Part shown: positions 32,331 through 40,090 of the stretch, piece by piece | Position numbering within the stretch: the first letter of the stretch is position 1 | How the letters are laid out: every line of letters starts with the position of its first letter | Origin: Pseudomonas putida W15Oct28 | GTDB taxonomy: Bacteria; Pseudomonadota; Gammaproteobacteria; Pseudomonadales; Pseudomonadaceae | Assembly: GCF_000708715.2 (NCBI RefSeq) | Contig: NZ_JENB01000043.1 | Location: 1 to 44,454 of the forward strand | DNA: 44,454 bases | Reading direction: 5' to 3' | Translations under genes and position numbers: made by a program | Notes under the pieces: generated by a model | Seen by the model: only the letters and a program-made list of their open reading frames with translations | Database searches by the model: none | Told to the model about the DNA's origin: nothing

Positions 32331-33120
32331 GGCGGGACAGGCCTCCGGATACATCGATATGACTGCCAGTGGTGTAGGCCGACAGGGGTGAGGCGAGGAA
32401 CAGGATCGCCTGCGCCGCCTCCTTCGGCAGGCCAAGGCGGCCCAAGGGGATTTGTTTGCGTTGTGCCAGCTGCGCGGTCCATTGCGCCCAGTCCAGCTCG
32501 CGCTCTTCGCGGGCCTCGAAACGGCGGCGCCATTGCCCGGACTCGACCAGGCCGATGAGGATGCCGTTGACCCGGATGCCGTGTTCGGCAAACTCGAAGG
32601 CCATCGAGCGCACCAGGTTCTTCAGCCCCGCACGGGCGGCCGAGGTGGCCACCATGTGCGGTTCCGGCTGGCTGGCCAGCAGCGAGTTGACGCAAACGAT
32701 GGAGGCGTTGGCCTGGCCTTGCAGTTGCGTCATGAAGGCACGCACCGGGTGGATGACCGAAAAGAACTTCAGTTGCAGTTCGTCGTTCCAGGCCTCGTCG
32801 GTGGTGCTTGCAAAGGTCGACACGCGGCCTTGGCCTGCGTTGTTGACCAGCACCTGGGCCGGGCCGAGTGCGGCTTGGCTGGCAGTTGCAAAGGCCTGCA
32901 CGGAACCGGCGTCGAGCACGTCGCACACCTGGGCCAGCAGGCGCGCCTCGGGGAAGCGGTCGCGCAACCGCGCCTCGGCGCTGCGCAGGCGGTCTTCGTT
33001 GCGCCCGCAGAAGGCCACGCGGGCGCCGGCTTCGAGCAGCAGCTCGACGCAGGCGTAGCCGATGCCCGACGAGCCGCCGGTGACGATCACCGTGCTGTCG
33101 TGGAGTTGATAGGGGTTCAT
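32323..33120 (-). CDS. SDR-family oxidoreductase lacking the canonical YxxxK
   Basis: 265 residues. The cofactor motif TGGSSGIG at 14-21 and NNAG at 93-96 are intact, as is Ser146. At the position 13 residues after that Ser, where classical SDRs have Y-x3-K, the sequence is T159-S-A-A-R163. The usual acid/base Tyr and Lys are thus replaced by Thr and Arg. GSHIDVSGGLSRHA is the normal C-terminal segment. Either the family uses an altered mechanism or the protein is non-catalytic. Starts 1 base after the IclR stop (TGAGATG) and overlaps the ThDP gene. Confidence 0.85.
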   Translation of the reverse strand: MNPYQLHDSTVIVTGGSSGIGYACVELLLEAGARVAFCGRNEDRLRSAEARLRDRFPEARLLAQVCDVLDAGSVQAFATASQAALGPAQVLVNNAGQGRVSTFASTTDEAWNDELQLKFFSVIHPVRAFMTQLQGQANASIVCVNSLLASQPEPHMVATSAARAGLKNLVRSMAFEFAEHGIRVNGILIGLVESGQWRRRFEAREERELDWAQWTAQLAQRKQIPLGRLGLPKEAAQAILFLASPLSAYTTGSHIDVSGGLSRHA

Positions 33121-33121
33121 C

Positions 33122-33949
33122 TCAGTCCCTCATCAGCGCGGTGACGCGGCCGTGGCCTGCGTTGGGTGTGTAGTTGAGCAGCCGCGACAGCTCATCGGCG
33201 CTGTTACGGACCTGGCCCAGCAGGTTGTCGAAATTGACATGGCCGATCTGCACGGTGGGGATGGTCAGGCCGAGCGCGGCGACCACCTGGCCACTGGCGT
33301 CGCGTACCGGTGCTGCCACTGTGGAGATGGTCGACTCGAAGAAGCCTTCGCCGCTGACGTAGCCGCGCAGGCGGTCGGCCTGGACCAGGTCGAACAGCTC
33401 CAGCACGGTCTTCGGCGTGCACGGCGAAAACTGCTCCAGGTGCTCTTCCGGGTACAGCTCGCGCAATTCGCCGAGGCTAAGGTCGGCCAGCAGGATGCGC
33501 CCCAGCACGGTGGCATGGGCCGGCAGGCGGGTACCGACGGTGACCGCGCTGGAGAACACCGACGGCGGCGACACCTTGGCCACGTAAACGATCGAGCGGC
33601 CGTCGCGCACCACCAGGTTGCTCGGGTAGTTGAGGTGGTCGCACAGCCGTGCCAGCAGGGGTTGGCCGAGCTCGGTCAGTTCCAGCGAGGCCAGGTACTC
33701 GAAGCCCAGGCGCAGCACCGACATCCCCAGGCGGTACTCGTTGCCGCTGCGGGTGACGAAGCCCATGGTTTCCAGGGTGGTCAGCAGGCGGAAGATGGTC
33801 GAGCGTGGCAGCGACAGGCGTCGGGCCAGCTCGGGGGCAGTCAGGGTGCGGTTCTGCCGGCTGAATTCGCACAGCAGTAGCAGGCCGCGTTCCAGCCCCG
33901 GGACAATGTACTTGTCCTGGTTTTCCTTAAACGGATCCATATCGTTCAT
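33122..33949 (-). CDS. IclR-family transcriptional regulator
   Basis: 275 residues. N-terminal winged HTH (LERGLLLLCEFSRQNRTLT, ELARRLSLPRSTIFRLL, YRLG) and the C-terminal effector domain with VVRDGRSIVYVAKV, GTRLPAHATVLGRILLA and the SGEGFFESTISTVAAPV signature. IclR proteins of aromatic pathways (PcaR, PobR types) are often activators. It is encoded inside the operon, in fourth-last cluster position of the upstream half, with four-base overlap to the hydrolase, so it is probably autoregulated as part of the operon. Likely operator region 38659-38830. Confidence 0.9.
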   Translation of the reverse strand: MNDMDPFKENQDKYIVPGLERGLLLLCEFSRQNRTLTAPELARRLSLPRSTIFRLLTTLETMGFVTRSGNEYRLGMSVLRLGFEYLASLELTELGQPLLARLCDHLNYPSNLVVRDGRSIVYVAKVSPPSVFSSAVTVGTRLPAHATVLGRILLADLSLGELRELYPEEHLEQFSPCTPKTVLELFDLVQADRLRGYVSGEGFFESTISTVAAPVRDASGQVVAALGLTIPTVQIGHVNFDNLLGQVRNSADELSRLLNYTPNAGHGRVTALMRD

Positions 33950-34803
33950 AGCACGCTACCTGTGAGAGAGGCGTCCAGGGCGCGGGCCAGCAGGCCCGTC
34001 ACCGTGTCGGGTTGTTCGATGGCGCAGGCATGGCCGGCGCCGGGTATCAGCTTGAAAGGCGCGCCCAGGGCAGCGGCCAGGGCCTGGCAGTCGTCGGCGC
34101 GGGTGATGCCGTCGGCGCTGCCGCCGTGTACTTCGCAGGGCACCGCCAACGGCGCGTAGCGCAACAGGTGATCACCGCACAGCAGTTCGATGGCCTGGCG
34201 GTAGCCATGTGGCTGTAGCCGCGCCATGTTCCATTGCACCCAGCCCAGTGCCTCGTTGCTGGCGCTGGCGGACAGCAAGTGCGCACTGCGTTCGCGGGCC
34301 ATCTGCTCGATGCCCATGTGCTCCAGGCTGTGCAGGCGTTTGCTGCGCACCGCCTGGCCTTGTTCGGGTTGCGCACCGTAGCCGCGCGCAGGGCTTAGCA
34401 GCACCAGGCGGCTGACGCGTGCCGGGTGGGCCTGGGCGAACGCGGCGGCGGTCAGTGCGCCGAGGGAATGGCCGACCAGCACGCAGCGCTCGATGGCCAA
34501 GGCGTCGAGCATCTGCAGCAGGCGCCCGGCGTAGTCGTGGGCCTCGGGCGCTGCCATTGGCAATGGTGTGGACTGGCCGTAGCCCGGGGCGTCCCAGGCG
34601 ATCACCCGCGCCCGCTCGCTCAGGCCCTGGGCCACCTGCAACCAGCTGGCTGCGCCCGAGCCGATGCCGTGTAGCAGCACCATGGCTTGGCCACTGCCGG
34701 CTTCGCGCACTGCCTGCCGCCCCTGGGCCAGGCGCAGCAGGCGCTCGGGGAAGCACTGGTCGAGCTGCGCGAGCAGCGGGGCGATGGGGGTGATCGGCAG
34801 CAT
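33946..34803 (-). CDS. Alpha/beta-fold hydrolase
   Basis: 285 residues. VLLHGIGSG (42-50) forms the oxyanion hole, the nucleophile elbow is GHSLG with Ser113, and the catalytic His is in GAGHACAIEQP near residue 265. Size and form fit C-C bond hydrolases of meta-cleavage pathways (BphD/HsaD-like) as well as lactonases and esterases. Located 4 bases downstream of the SDR-cupin gene and overlapping the IclR gene by 4 bases. Its substrate is presumably an acyl or C-C-cleavage product. Confidence 0.85.
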   Translation of the reverse strand: MLPITPIAPLLAQLDQCFPERLLRLAQGRQAVREAGSGQAMVLLHGIGSGAASWLQVAQGLSERARVIAWDAPGYGQSTPLPMAAPEAHDYAGRLLQMLDALAIERCVLVGHSLGALTAAAFAQAHPARVSRLVLLSPARGYGAQPEQGQAVRSKRLHSLEHMGIEQMARERSAHLLSASASNEALGWVQWNMARLQPHGYRQAIELLCGDHLLRYAPLAVPCEVHGGSADGITRADDCQALAAALGAPFKLIPGAGHACAIEQPDTVTGLLARALDASLTGSVL

Positions 34804-34807
34804 CGGC

Positions 34808-35977
34808 TTACCCGCGCTTGATCGATGCCAGCGGGTGCGCTGGCGGGTAGGTCGGGGTCACCGGCTTCTTGGCGCCGAGCATCACGCACATCAGCGCGTC
34901 TTCATCGCCCACGTTGATCTCTTCGCGGTACACCCCGGGTGGTACCGAAATCAGGTCGCGGTCGGTGAGGATGGTCTCGAAGCGCTCGCCATCCTTTTCG
35001 ATGATCACCTTCAGCTTGCCGCGCAACACGAAGAACACTTCCTCGACGTCGGTGTGCAGGTGCGGCGGGCCTTCGTGGCCGGCCGGGATGACCATGGTGG
35101 AGAAGGTGAAGTGCTCGGACGGGATGGTGTTCATGTCACTGCTCACACCGGTGCCGCCAGTGCCCACGTAGCGCATCTGCGCGCGGCGGAACTTGGGGTC
35201 GTAGTCGGCCTGGAACTTCAGCGCATCCCAGTCGTAGCGGCGGGGCTGTCCAGTGATGAAGCGCGACAGGTCAGACAGGGCGAACAGCACCGCGCCACTG
35301 ACGTCGTCGGGCAGTTGCGGGCGCTGGATGGCACGTTGTTCGGTGTACATACGGTGGCGGGCCTCGGGCACGTAGGCGGTGGCCTCCACCAGCACCAGCC
35401 CGGGGGCGATGGCGTTTACGGTGATGTTGGCATTGCCCAGCTCGCGGGCCAGGCTGCGGGTCATGGCAATCACCGCGCCTTTGCTGGCGACATACGCCAG
35501 CAGGTTCGGTGCACCCCACAGCGGGGTGTCGGAGGCCAGGTTGATCACCGCACCGCGGCCGCTTTCACGCAGCGCCGGCAGGGCGGCGCGGGTCATCAGC
35601 CAGGTGCCGCGCACGTTGACTTGCATGACCTGGTCCCAGGTCTCGATGTCCAGCTCCTCGCAGCTCTTGCCGCCGGAGTTGGTGATCGAGGCGTTGTTGA
35701 CCAGGCCGTCGAGGCCGCCCAGGCGCTTGACCGTGCGTTCGATGCAGGTGTCGATCGACTCGGGGCTGGCCAGGTCCAGGCTGACGCCCGTGACATCCAG
35801 GCCCATGCCGCTCAGTTCGCAGGCGGCTTGCTGTACGCGGCCGGCGAGCACATCGGCGATGACCACCCGGGCGCCGGCCTGGGCGATGGCTTGGGCAAAG
35901 GCATAACCCAGGCCGCGGGCACCACCGGTGACCAGCACCCGGCGGCCTTCGAGAAGGTTGTTGAAGCTGCTCATCAT
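34808..35977 (-). CDS. SDR-cupin fusion protein
   Basis: 389 residues. Residues 1-244 are a classical SDR: TGGARGLG (17-24), NNAS (94-97), Ser149 and the Y162-V-A-S-K166 pair. At residue 244 (SRFITGQ), where SDRs normally continue into a final GG-containing strand, the sequence passes into PRRYDW and a cupin domain (245-389) with motif G-x5-H-x-H-x4-E-x6-G built from G300, H306, H308, E313 and G320. From memory PAO1 has these as two separate genes (PA3510 cupin, PA3511 SDR). Both catalytic and metal residues are intact. The start overlaps the permease stop; either ATG 35977 or 35974 may be used. Confidence 0.85.
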   Translation of the reverse strand: MMSSFNNLLEGRRVLVTGGARGLGYAFAQAIAQAGARVVIADVLAGRVQQAACELSGMGLDVTGVSLDLASPESIDTCIERTVKRLGGLDGLVNNASITNSGGKSCEELDIETWDQVMQVNVRGTWLMTRAALPALRESGRGAVINLASDTPLWGAPNLLAYVASKGAVIAMTRSLARELGNANITVNAIAPGLVLVEATAYVPEARHRMYTEQRAIQRPQLPDDVSGAVLFALSDLSRFITGQPRRYDWDALKFQADYDPKFRRAQMRYVGTGGTGVSSDMNTIPSEHFTFSTMVIPAGHEGPPHLHTDVEEVFFVLRGKLKVIIEKDGERFETILTDRDLISVPPGVYREEINVGDEDALMCVMLGAKKPVTPTYPPAHPLASIKRG

Positions 35978-36750
35978 TGGCTACTCAGCATGGCTTTGGG
36001 GAGGTAATGGAGCACGCGTTTTTCGGCCCAGACCACGGCGCCGTAGGCGAGCACGCCGATCAGGGTGAGCATGACGATGGCGACGAACACCCCGGCGGTG
36101 TTGCCCTGGCCTTCAGCGTCCACCAGCAGGAAGCCCAGGCCCTGGTTGCCACCGACCAGTTCGCCGACGGTGACGCCGATGACCGCGAGGGTGGAGGCAA
36201 TGCGCAAGCCGGAAAAAAGCGCGGCCATGGCCGAGGGAAACTCGACCAGGCGGAAGATCTGCCAGCGGCTCGCATTCATGGTGCGCACCAGGTTGATCAT
36301 GTCCGGGTCGACGGTGCGGATGGCCGAGAGCACGTTGATCATCACCGGGAAGAACACGATCAGGATGGCGATCAGGATCTTCGGGTAGATGGTGTAGCCC
36401 AGCCACATCACGAACAGCGGGGCGAAGGCCACCTTGGGGGCGATCTGCAGGGCCAGGATGTACGGCGACAGCATGGCCTCGGCCGACGGCGACAGGCCCA
36501 GCGACACGCCGATGGCCACACCCAGCAGGGCGCCAAGGGCGAAGCCGACGATGATCTCGAAGGCAGTGATCAGGGTATGTTCGAGCAGGTTGCCGGACTG
36601 CCACATCAGCAGGCTTTCCTGGGCTACCCGGCTCAGTTGCGGCATGACGAACTCGGGCATGCCGACCAGCCCCGGGCCCCATTGCCAGAGCACCAGAAAC
36701 AGGACCAGCAGGGCGACGCTGCCGGCCACGGACGGATTGAGGTTTCTCAT
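35974..36750 (-). CDS. ABC transporter permease (SsuC/TauC/NitT family)
   Basis: 258 residues, about six hydrophobic helices. The EAA loop is visible as RTMNASRWQIFRLVEFPSAMAALFSGLR with the Gly/Glu positions. ASTLAVIGVTVGELVGG follows it. With the ATP-binding and NMT1-type binding proteins it forms a type I importer as in nitrate/sulfonate/taurine systems. Gaps to neighbours are 29 and -4 bases. Confidence 0.9.
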   Translation of the reverse strand: MRNLNPSVAGSVALLVLFLVLWQWGPGLVGMPEFVMPQLSRVAQESLLMWQSGNLLEHTLITAFEIIVGFALGALLGVAIGVSLGLSPSAEAMLSPYILALQIAPKVAFAPLFVMWLGYTIYPKILIAILIVFFPVMINVLSAIRTVDPDMINLVRTMNASRWQIFRLVEFPSAMAALFSGLRIASTLAVIGVTVGELVGGNQGLGFLLVDAEGQGNTAGVFVAIVMLTLIGVLAYGAVVWAEKRVLHYLPKAMLSSQ

Positions 36751-36779
36751 CGGGCGTTTACCTTGTTATTGCCGGGCCT

Positions 36780-37781
36780 TTACTTGGCCGCGGTGCGGGT
36801 TTCGATGAACTGGTTGCTGTAGAGCTCGTCGAGCTTGGTTTCGCGGGGGACGATGCCCTCGCTGACATAGAACTTGCGCACCGCATCCAGGCGTGCCGGG
36901 TCGATACGGCCGAGCACCGGCTGGCCGGCGTAGACGTACTCCACATACAGGCGCAGGGTTTTTTCCAGCGACGCTTCCTTGCCGGCGTAGGCCGGGACGG
37001 CGCGGGCAAAACTGGCGGCGGCGGCCTTGGGGTCGTCGATGATGTCCTGCAGGCCGCGCAGGGTGGCCTGGACCACGCCGCGGACGATCTGCGGGTGATG
37101 TTCGATGGCGTCGTCAGAGGCGAGGATGGCCTGTGCCATGCTCTCGAACACTTGCTCGCGAGGGATCAGCGAGTACTTGAGCCCGGCGTCCTCGGCGTTG
37201 ATCACCCAGTCCGGTACCCCGGCCATGGCCTGGGCCTTGCCGGCCGAAAACAGCTGCCACACCCCGGACGGGCCAGCGGCCTGGATGTTCACATCGTCCT
37301 TGCCCAGGCCCGCCTTGCGCAGCGAGGCAAGCAGGGCGTAGTAGGTGGTGTCGGAGTAGGACATCACCGTCAGCGTCTTGCCCTTGAGCTGCTGGATCGT
37401 CTGGATGTTCTCGCTGGCATTGGTGGCGATCATGGTTACCCCGCCGCCACCGAGCACCGCCACCGTGCGCACCGGGATGCCGTTGGGGCGGACGATGATC
37501 GGGGTGTCGCCGATGGCGCCGCCGACCAGTGCGTTGCCGGCGCCGATCTGCTTGGCCACGTCGACGCCGCCCTTGGCGGCGATGAAGGTCACGTCCAGGT
37601 CCTGGGCCTGGTAGTAGCCCTTTTCCTTGGCGATGATCCACGGCGCGAATGCCGGCAGGCTGGGCGGCGCGGGCAGCAGGTAGGTGACCTTGGTCGGCTC
37701 GGCCTGAACCTGGGCGGCCAGGCTCAGTGCCAAGGCAGCCAGGGTGGTGTGTGCCACGCGCTTGAGGTGTGTGGTGAACAT
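36780..37781 (-). CDS. ABC transporter substrate-binding protein (NMT1/SsuA-like)
   Basis: 333 residues. A signal peptide (MFTTHLKRVAHTTLAALALS, cleavage near AQA|EP). NMT1/THI5-type periplasmic binding fold: KVTYLLPAPPSLPAFAPWIIA followed by KGYYQAQDLDVTFIA is the classic opening. GAGNALVGGAIGDTP and GPSGVWQLFSAGKAQAMAGVPDW are ligand-pocket segments. Relatives bind alkanesulfonates, pyrimidines, or aromatic acids such as phthalate; the ligand cannot be decided here. Gap of 31 bases to the ATP-binding gene. Confidence 0.87.
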   Translation of the reverse strand: MFTTHLKRVAHTTLAALALSLAAQVQAEPTKVTYLLPAPPSLPAFAPWIIAKEKGYYQAQDLDVTFIAAKGGVDVAKQIGAGNALVGGAIGDTPIIVRPNGIPVRTVAVLGGGGVTMIATNASENIQTIQQLKGKTLTVMSYSDTTYYALLASLRKAGLGKDDVNIQAAGPSGVWQLFSAGKAQAMAGVPDWVINAEDAGLKYSLIPREQVFESMAQAILASDDAIEHHPQIVRGVVQATLRGLQDIIDDPKAAAASFARAVPAYAGKEASLEKTLRLYVEYVYAGQPVLGRIDPARLDAVRKFYVSEGIVPRETKLDELYSNQFIETRTAAK

Positions 37782-37812
37782 GCTAACTCCCGAGTGGTGA
37801 GTGGGGCGTCGG

Positions 37813-38658
37813 TCAGTGCAGGTCGAGGTCTTCGCCGACCTTGAGCAGATCCATCAGGCGGCCGGCGAGCGGGCCGATTTCCGGCAGCTTGCGGCGCTCC
37901 AGCGGGTTGTTGCGGTACGGCAGGTCGATCTCGATTTCCTCGATGATCGTGCCGGGGCGTGCGCTCATCACCAGCAGGCGGTCGGACAGGGCGATGGCCT
38001 CGACCAAGTCATGGGTGATGAACAAGGCTGTCTTCTTTTCCTCGAACAGCATCTGCGCCAGGTCCTGTTGCAGGATCATCTTGGTTTGCGCATCGAGGGC
38101 CGAGAACGGCTCGTCGAGAAACAGCACCTGCGGGTCGATCGCCAGGGTGCGGGCCAGCGCGGCGCGCTGGCGCATGCCGCCGGACAGCTGGAACGGGTAG
38201 TGGTCGGTGAAGCCTTGCAGGTGGCAACGCTTGAGCAGGTCCTCGGCGATGACCTTGCGCTGGGCGGCGGGCATGCCCTGGATCTCCAGGCCCAGCTCGA
38301 CGTTGCGACGGATGCTGCGCCACGGCATCAGCAGGTCTTTCTGCAGCATGAAGGCGACTTTCGGGACCGGGCCGTTGACCGCTTCACCGCTGACCAGCAC
38401 TTCGCCCTCGGTGGGCCGGTACAGGCCAGAACCCATGTTGAGGATGGTGCTTTTGCCACAGCCGGAAGGGCCGATGATGGACACCACTTCGCCGCGACGG
38501 ATCTTGAAGTTCACACCACGGATGGCGAACGGGGCATCGGTTCGCCCTTTGGCCGGGAACGCTTTGCCGACATTACGGAATTCGATTTCCGTCTGGGCTT
38601 CGTTGCGCTGAGGTTCATGCCATTGCGGGGCGATTGCGTACATCTCTTTCACAGCCAT
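37813..38658 (-). CDS. ABC transporter ATP-binding protein (SsuB/TauB-like)
   Basis: 281 residues. Walker A GPSGCGKS at 63-70, Q-loop VAFMLQKDLLMPW, signature LSGGM with RQRAALARTLA, Walker B VLFLDEP and switch THD. First gene of the operon; AGAGAG lies ahead of the ATG and the AT-rich control region follows upstream. Confidence 0.92.
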   Translation of the reverse strand: MAVKEMYAIAPQWHEPQRNEAQTEIEFRNVGKAFPAKGRTDAPFAIRGVNFKIRRGEVVSIIGPSGCGKSTILNMGSGLYRPTEGEVLVSGEAVNGPVPKVAFMLQKDLLMPWRSIRRNVELGLEIQGMPAAQRKVIAEDLLKRCHLQGFTDHYPFQLSGGMRQRAALARTLAIDPQVLFLDEPFSALDAQTKMILQQDLAQMLFEEKKTALFITHDLVEAIALSDRLLVMSARPGTIIEEIEIDLPYRNNPLERRKLPEIGPLAGRLMDLLKVGEDLDLH

Positions 38659-38830
38659 GGGAATGCTCTCTGGTCTGTTTTATAGGTGATACGCCGTTTA
38701 GTGCATGAACAATGCCAAGTACAAACTTTCGTGTAATTATCAATAAAGTTATTGTTTATTAATAACTTGCGATTTCAGGGTGGTTTAGTGGTTGTTTTAT
38801 ATATGAAACATGGTTTTTTATATGGCACGA
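38659..38830 (-). promoter_or_regulatory. AT-rich control region of the 14-gene aromatic operon
   Basis: This gap holds no gene. It is much more AT-rich than its surroundings. Inverted repeats suited to an IclR or other dimer: GTTATTGTTTATTAATAAC at 38748-38766 (6-base perfect arms) containing the 10-base palindrome TTATTAATAA (38756-38765). On the minus strand TATAAA lies about 30 bases before the ATG with a poor -35, consistent with activation. ATGAAACAT near 38804 is a further weak dyad. Confidence 0.45.
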
Positions 38831-38884
38831 AAATGCCCAGCAACCGCGCATGAATTTATATTCGTGCGAGGGAACTGGGCATTT
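38831..38884 (-). terminator. Large hairpin separating the EamA gene from the aromatic operon
   Basis: AAATGCCCAG (38831-38840) and CTGGGCATTT (38875-38884) are perfect 10-base complements; inside, CGCGCATGAA and TTCGTGCGAG pair 8 of 10. On the minus strand the stem ends in CATTTTCG, a short T-run. It sits 77 bases downstream of the EamA stop codon, so it likely ends that transcript. Confidence 0.6.
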
Positions 38885-38960
38885 GGGGTAACGCAGGCGG
38901 GTGTGGTTTTACAGGTGAAACGGTGGCGGTCGGGCTGCACGGCAGCCCCCGTGAAATCTA

Positions 38961-39842
38961 TCAGGCACTGCGCCGTGCGGGCTTGAGCACAAGCCACAGT
39001 GCTGCGGCAATCAGCAGGCCGCCGTACAGGTGCCCCATGGACAGCGACTCGTCCAGCAGCCATGCCCCCCACAGTACGCCGAACACTGGAATGAGGAAGG
39101 TCACGGTGCTGGCCTTGACCGGGCCGATTTCTTCCAGCAGGCGGAAGTACAGGATATAGGCGAACGCCGTGCACAACAGGCCCAGGCCCAGCAGCGACAG
39201 CCACACCTGCCAGCCGCCCCAGCTGGCAGGCGGTTGGCTAAGCGCGCTCCACGCGAACAGCGGGCTTAGCAGCAAGGTGGCGCCGAGCATGCTGCCCAGC
39301 GCTGACAGGCGGCTGTCCAGGCCGCTGATCCAGCGGCGGGCAAGGAAGCCGGCAAAGCCGTAGCAGGTGGTGGCCGCCAGGCAGGCGAGGGCGCCTTGCA
39401 GCAGGGCCATGTCCAGCGCTACCGGGCCGGCGCCGCTGAGGATGCCGACGCCAAACAGGCCCAGGAAGATGCCGCACAATTTGGGCAGGGTCATGGGCTC
39501 ACGGAAGAACAGCATGCCGATCAGCACGCCCATCAGTGGCGTGGTGGCATTGAAGATGGCCGAGTAGCCAGCAGGCAATACCTGAGCGGCGACGGAATAG
39601 AAGGTGGCGGGGATACCGGAGTTGATCATGCCCAGTACCAGGCAGGCGCCAAGCTTGCCCTGGAAGTCCCAACGCACGCGGGCGACGGCGACGATGCCAA
39701 TCAGGCCCAGGCAGGCAATGGACACGCGGAAGAACGCGGTCGGCACCGTGCCCAGCTCGGGGGCGATGATGCGCATGAACAGGAAGCTCGCCCCCCAGAC
39801 GGCAGCAAGGGTCAGCAGGCGGGCTAGGGCGATGGGGCTCAC
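38961..39842 (-). CDS. EamA-family transporter
   Basis: 293 residues from GTG 39842 (GGAG six bases upstream). Ten helices in two EamA repeats: LLTLAAVWGASFLFMRII opens the first, and VKASTVTFLIPVFGVLWGAW is the second-repeat signature. Basic C-terminus (KPARRSA). Substrate unknown; differs in sequence from the exporter at 22229. Monocistronic between a REP pair and a terminator hairpin. Confidence 0.85.
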   Translation of the reverse strand: MSPIALARLLTLAAVWGASFLFMRIIAPELGTVPTAFFRVSIACLGLIGIVAVARVRWDFQGKLGACLVLGMINSGIPATFYSVAAQVLPAGYSAIFNATTPLMGVLIGMLFFREPMTLPKLCGIFLGLFGVGILSGAGPVALDMALLQGALACLAATTCYGFAGFLARRWISGLDSRLSALGSMLGATLLLSPLFAWSALSQPPASWGGWQVWLSLLGLGLLCTAFAYILYFRLLEEIGPVKASTVTFLIPVFGVLWGAWLLDESLSMGHLYGGLLIAAALWLVLKPARRSA

Positions 39843-39920
39843 GGCAGTCTCCGGGTACAGGGCAGGGCGCGAGTGTACGTCAGGGGGCGGGGGGATTCTT
39901 GTGCTTTCTTGCGGTGCAAT

Positions 39921-40030
39921 CCTGTACCGGCCTTTTCGCGGGTGAACCCGCTACCACAGGTACACCACAGGCTTCAAGGACCGTGCTTGACCTGTGGGAG
40001 CGGGTTTACCCGCGAAGAGGCCGGCACAGG
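39921..40030. repeat. REP pair between EamA and aceK
   Basis: CGCGGGTGAACCCGCTACC (from 39937) faces GGGAGCGGGTTTACCCGCG (to 40014). It reads through in frame with aceK, which inflates the open reading frame but not the gene. Confidence 0.85.
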
Positions 40031-40090
40031 CTCCACACCCTCGAGAGTGCGACTAAGCTGTCTATCTCACCCCGCACCGAGGTGTCCCGC

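Noticed and set aside
38823..38838. Sigma54-like TGGCACGAAAATGCC
   Set aside because: Lacks a proper GC at -12 in the right spacing (TGCC, not TTGC) and points away from any start codon; it overlaps the terminator hairpin.
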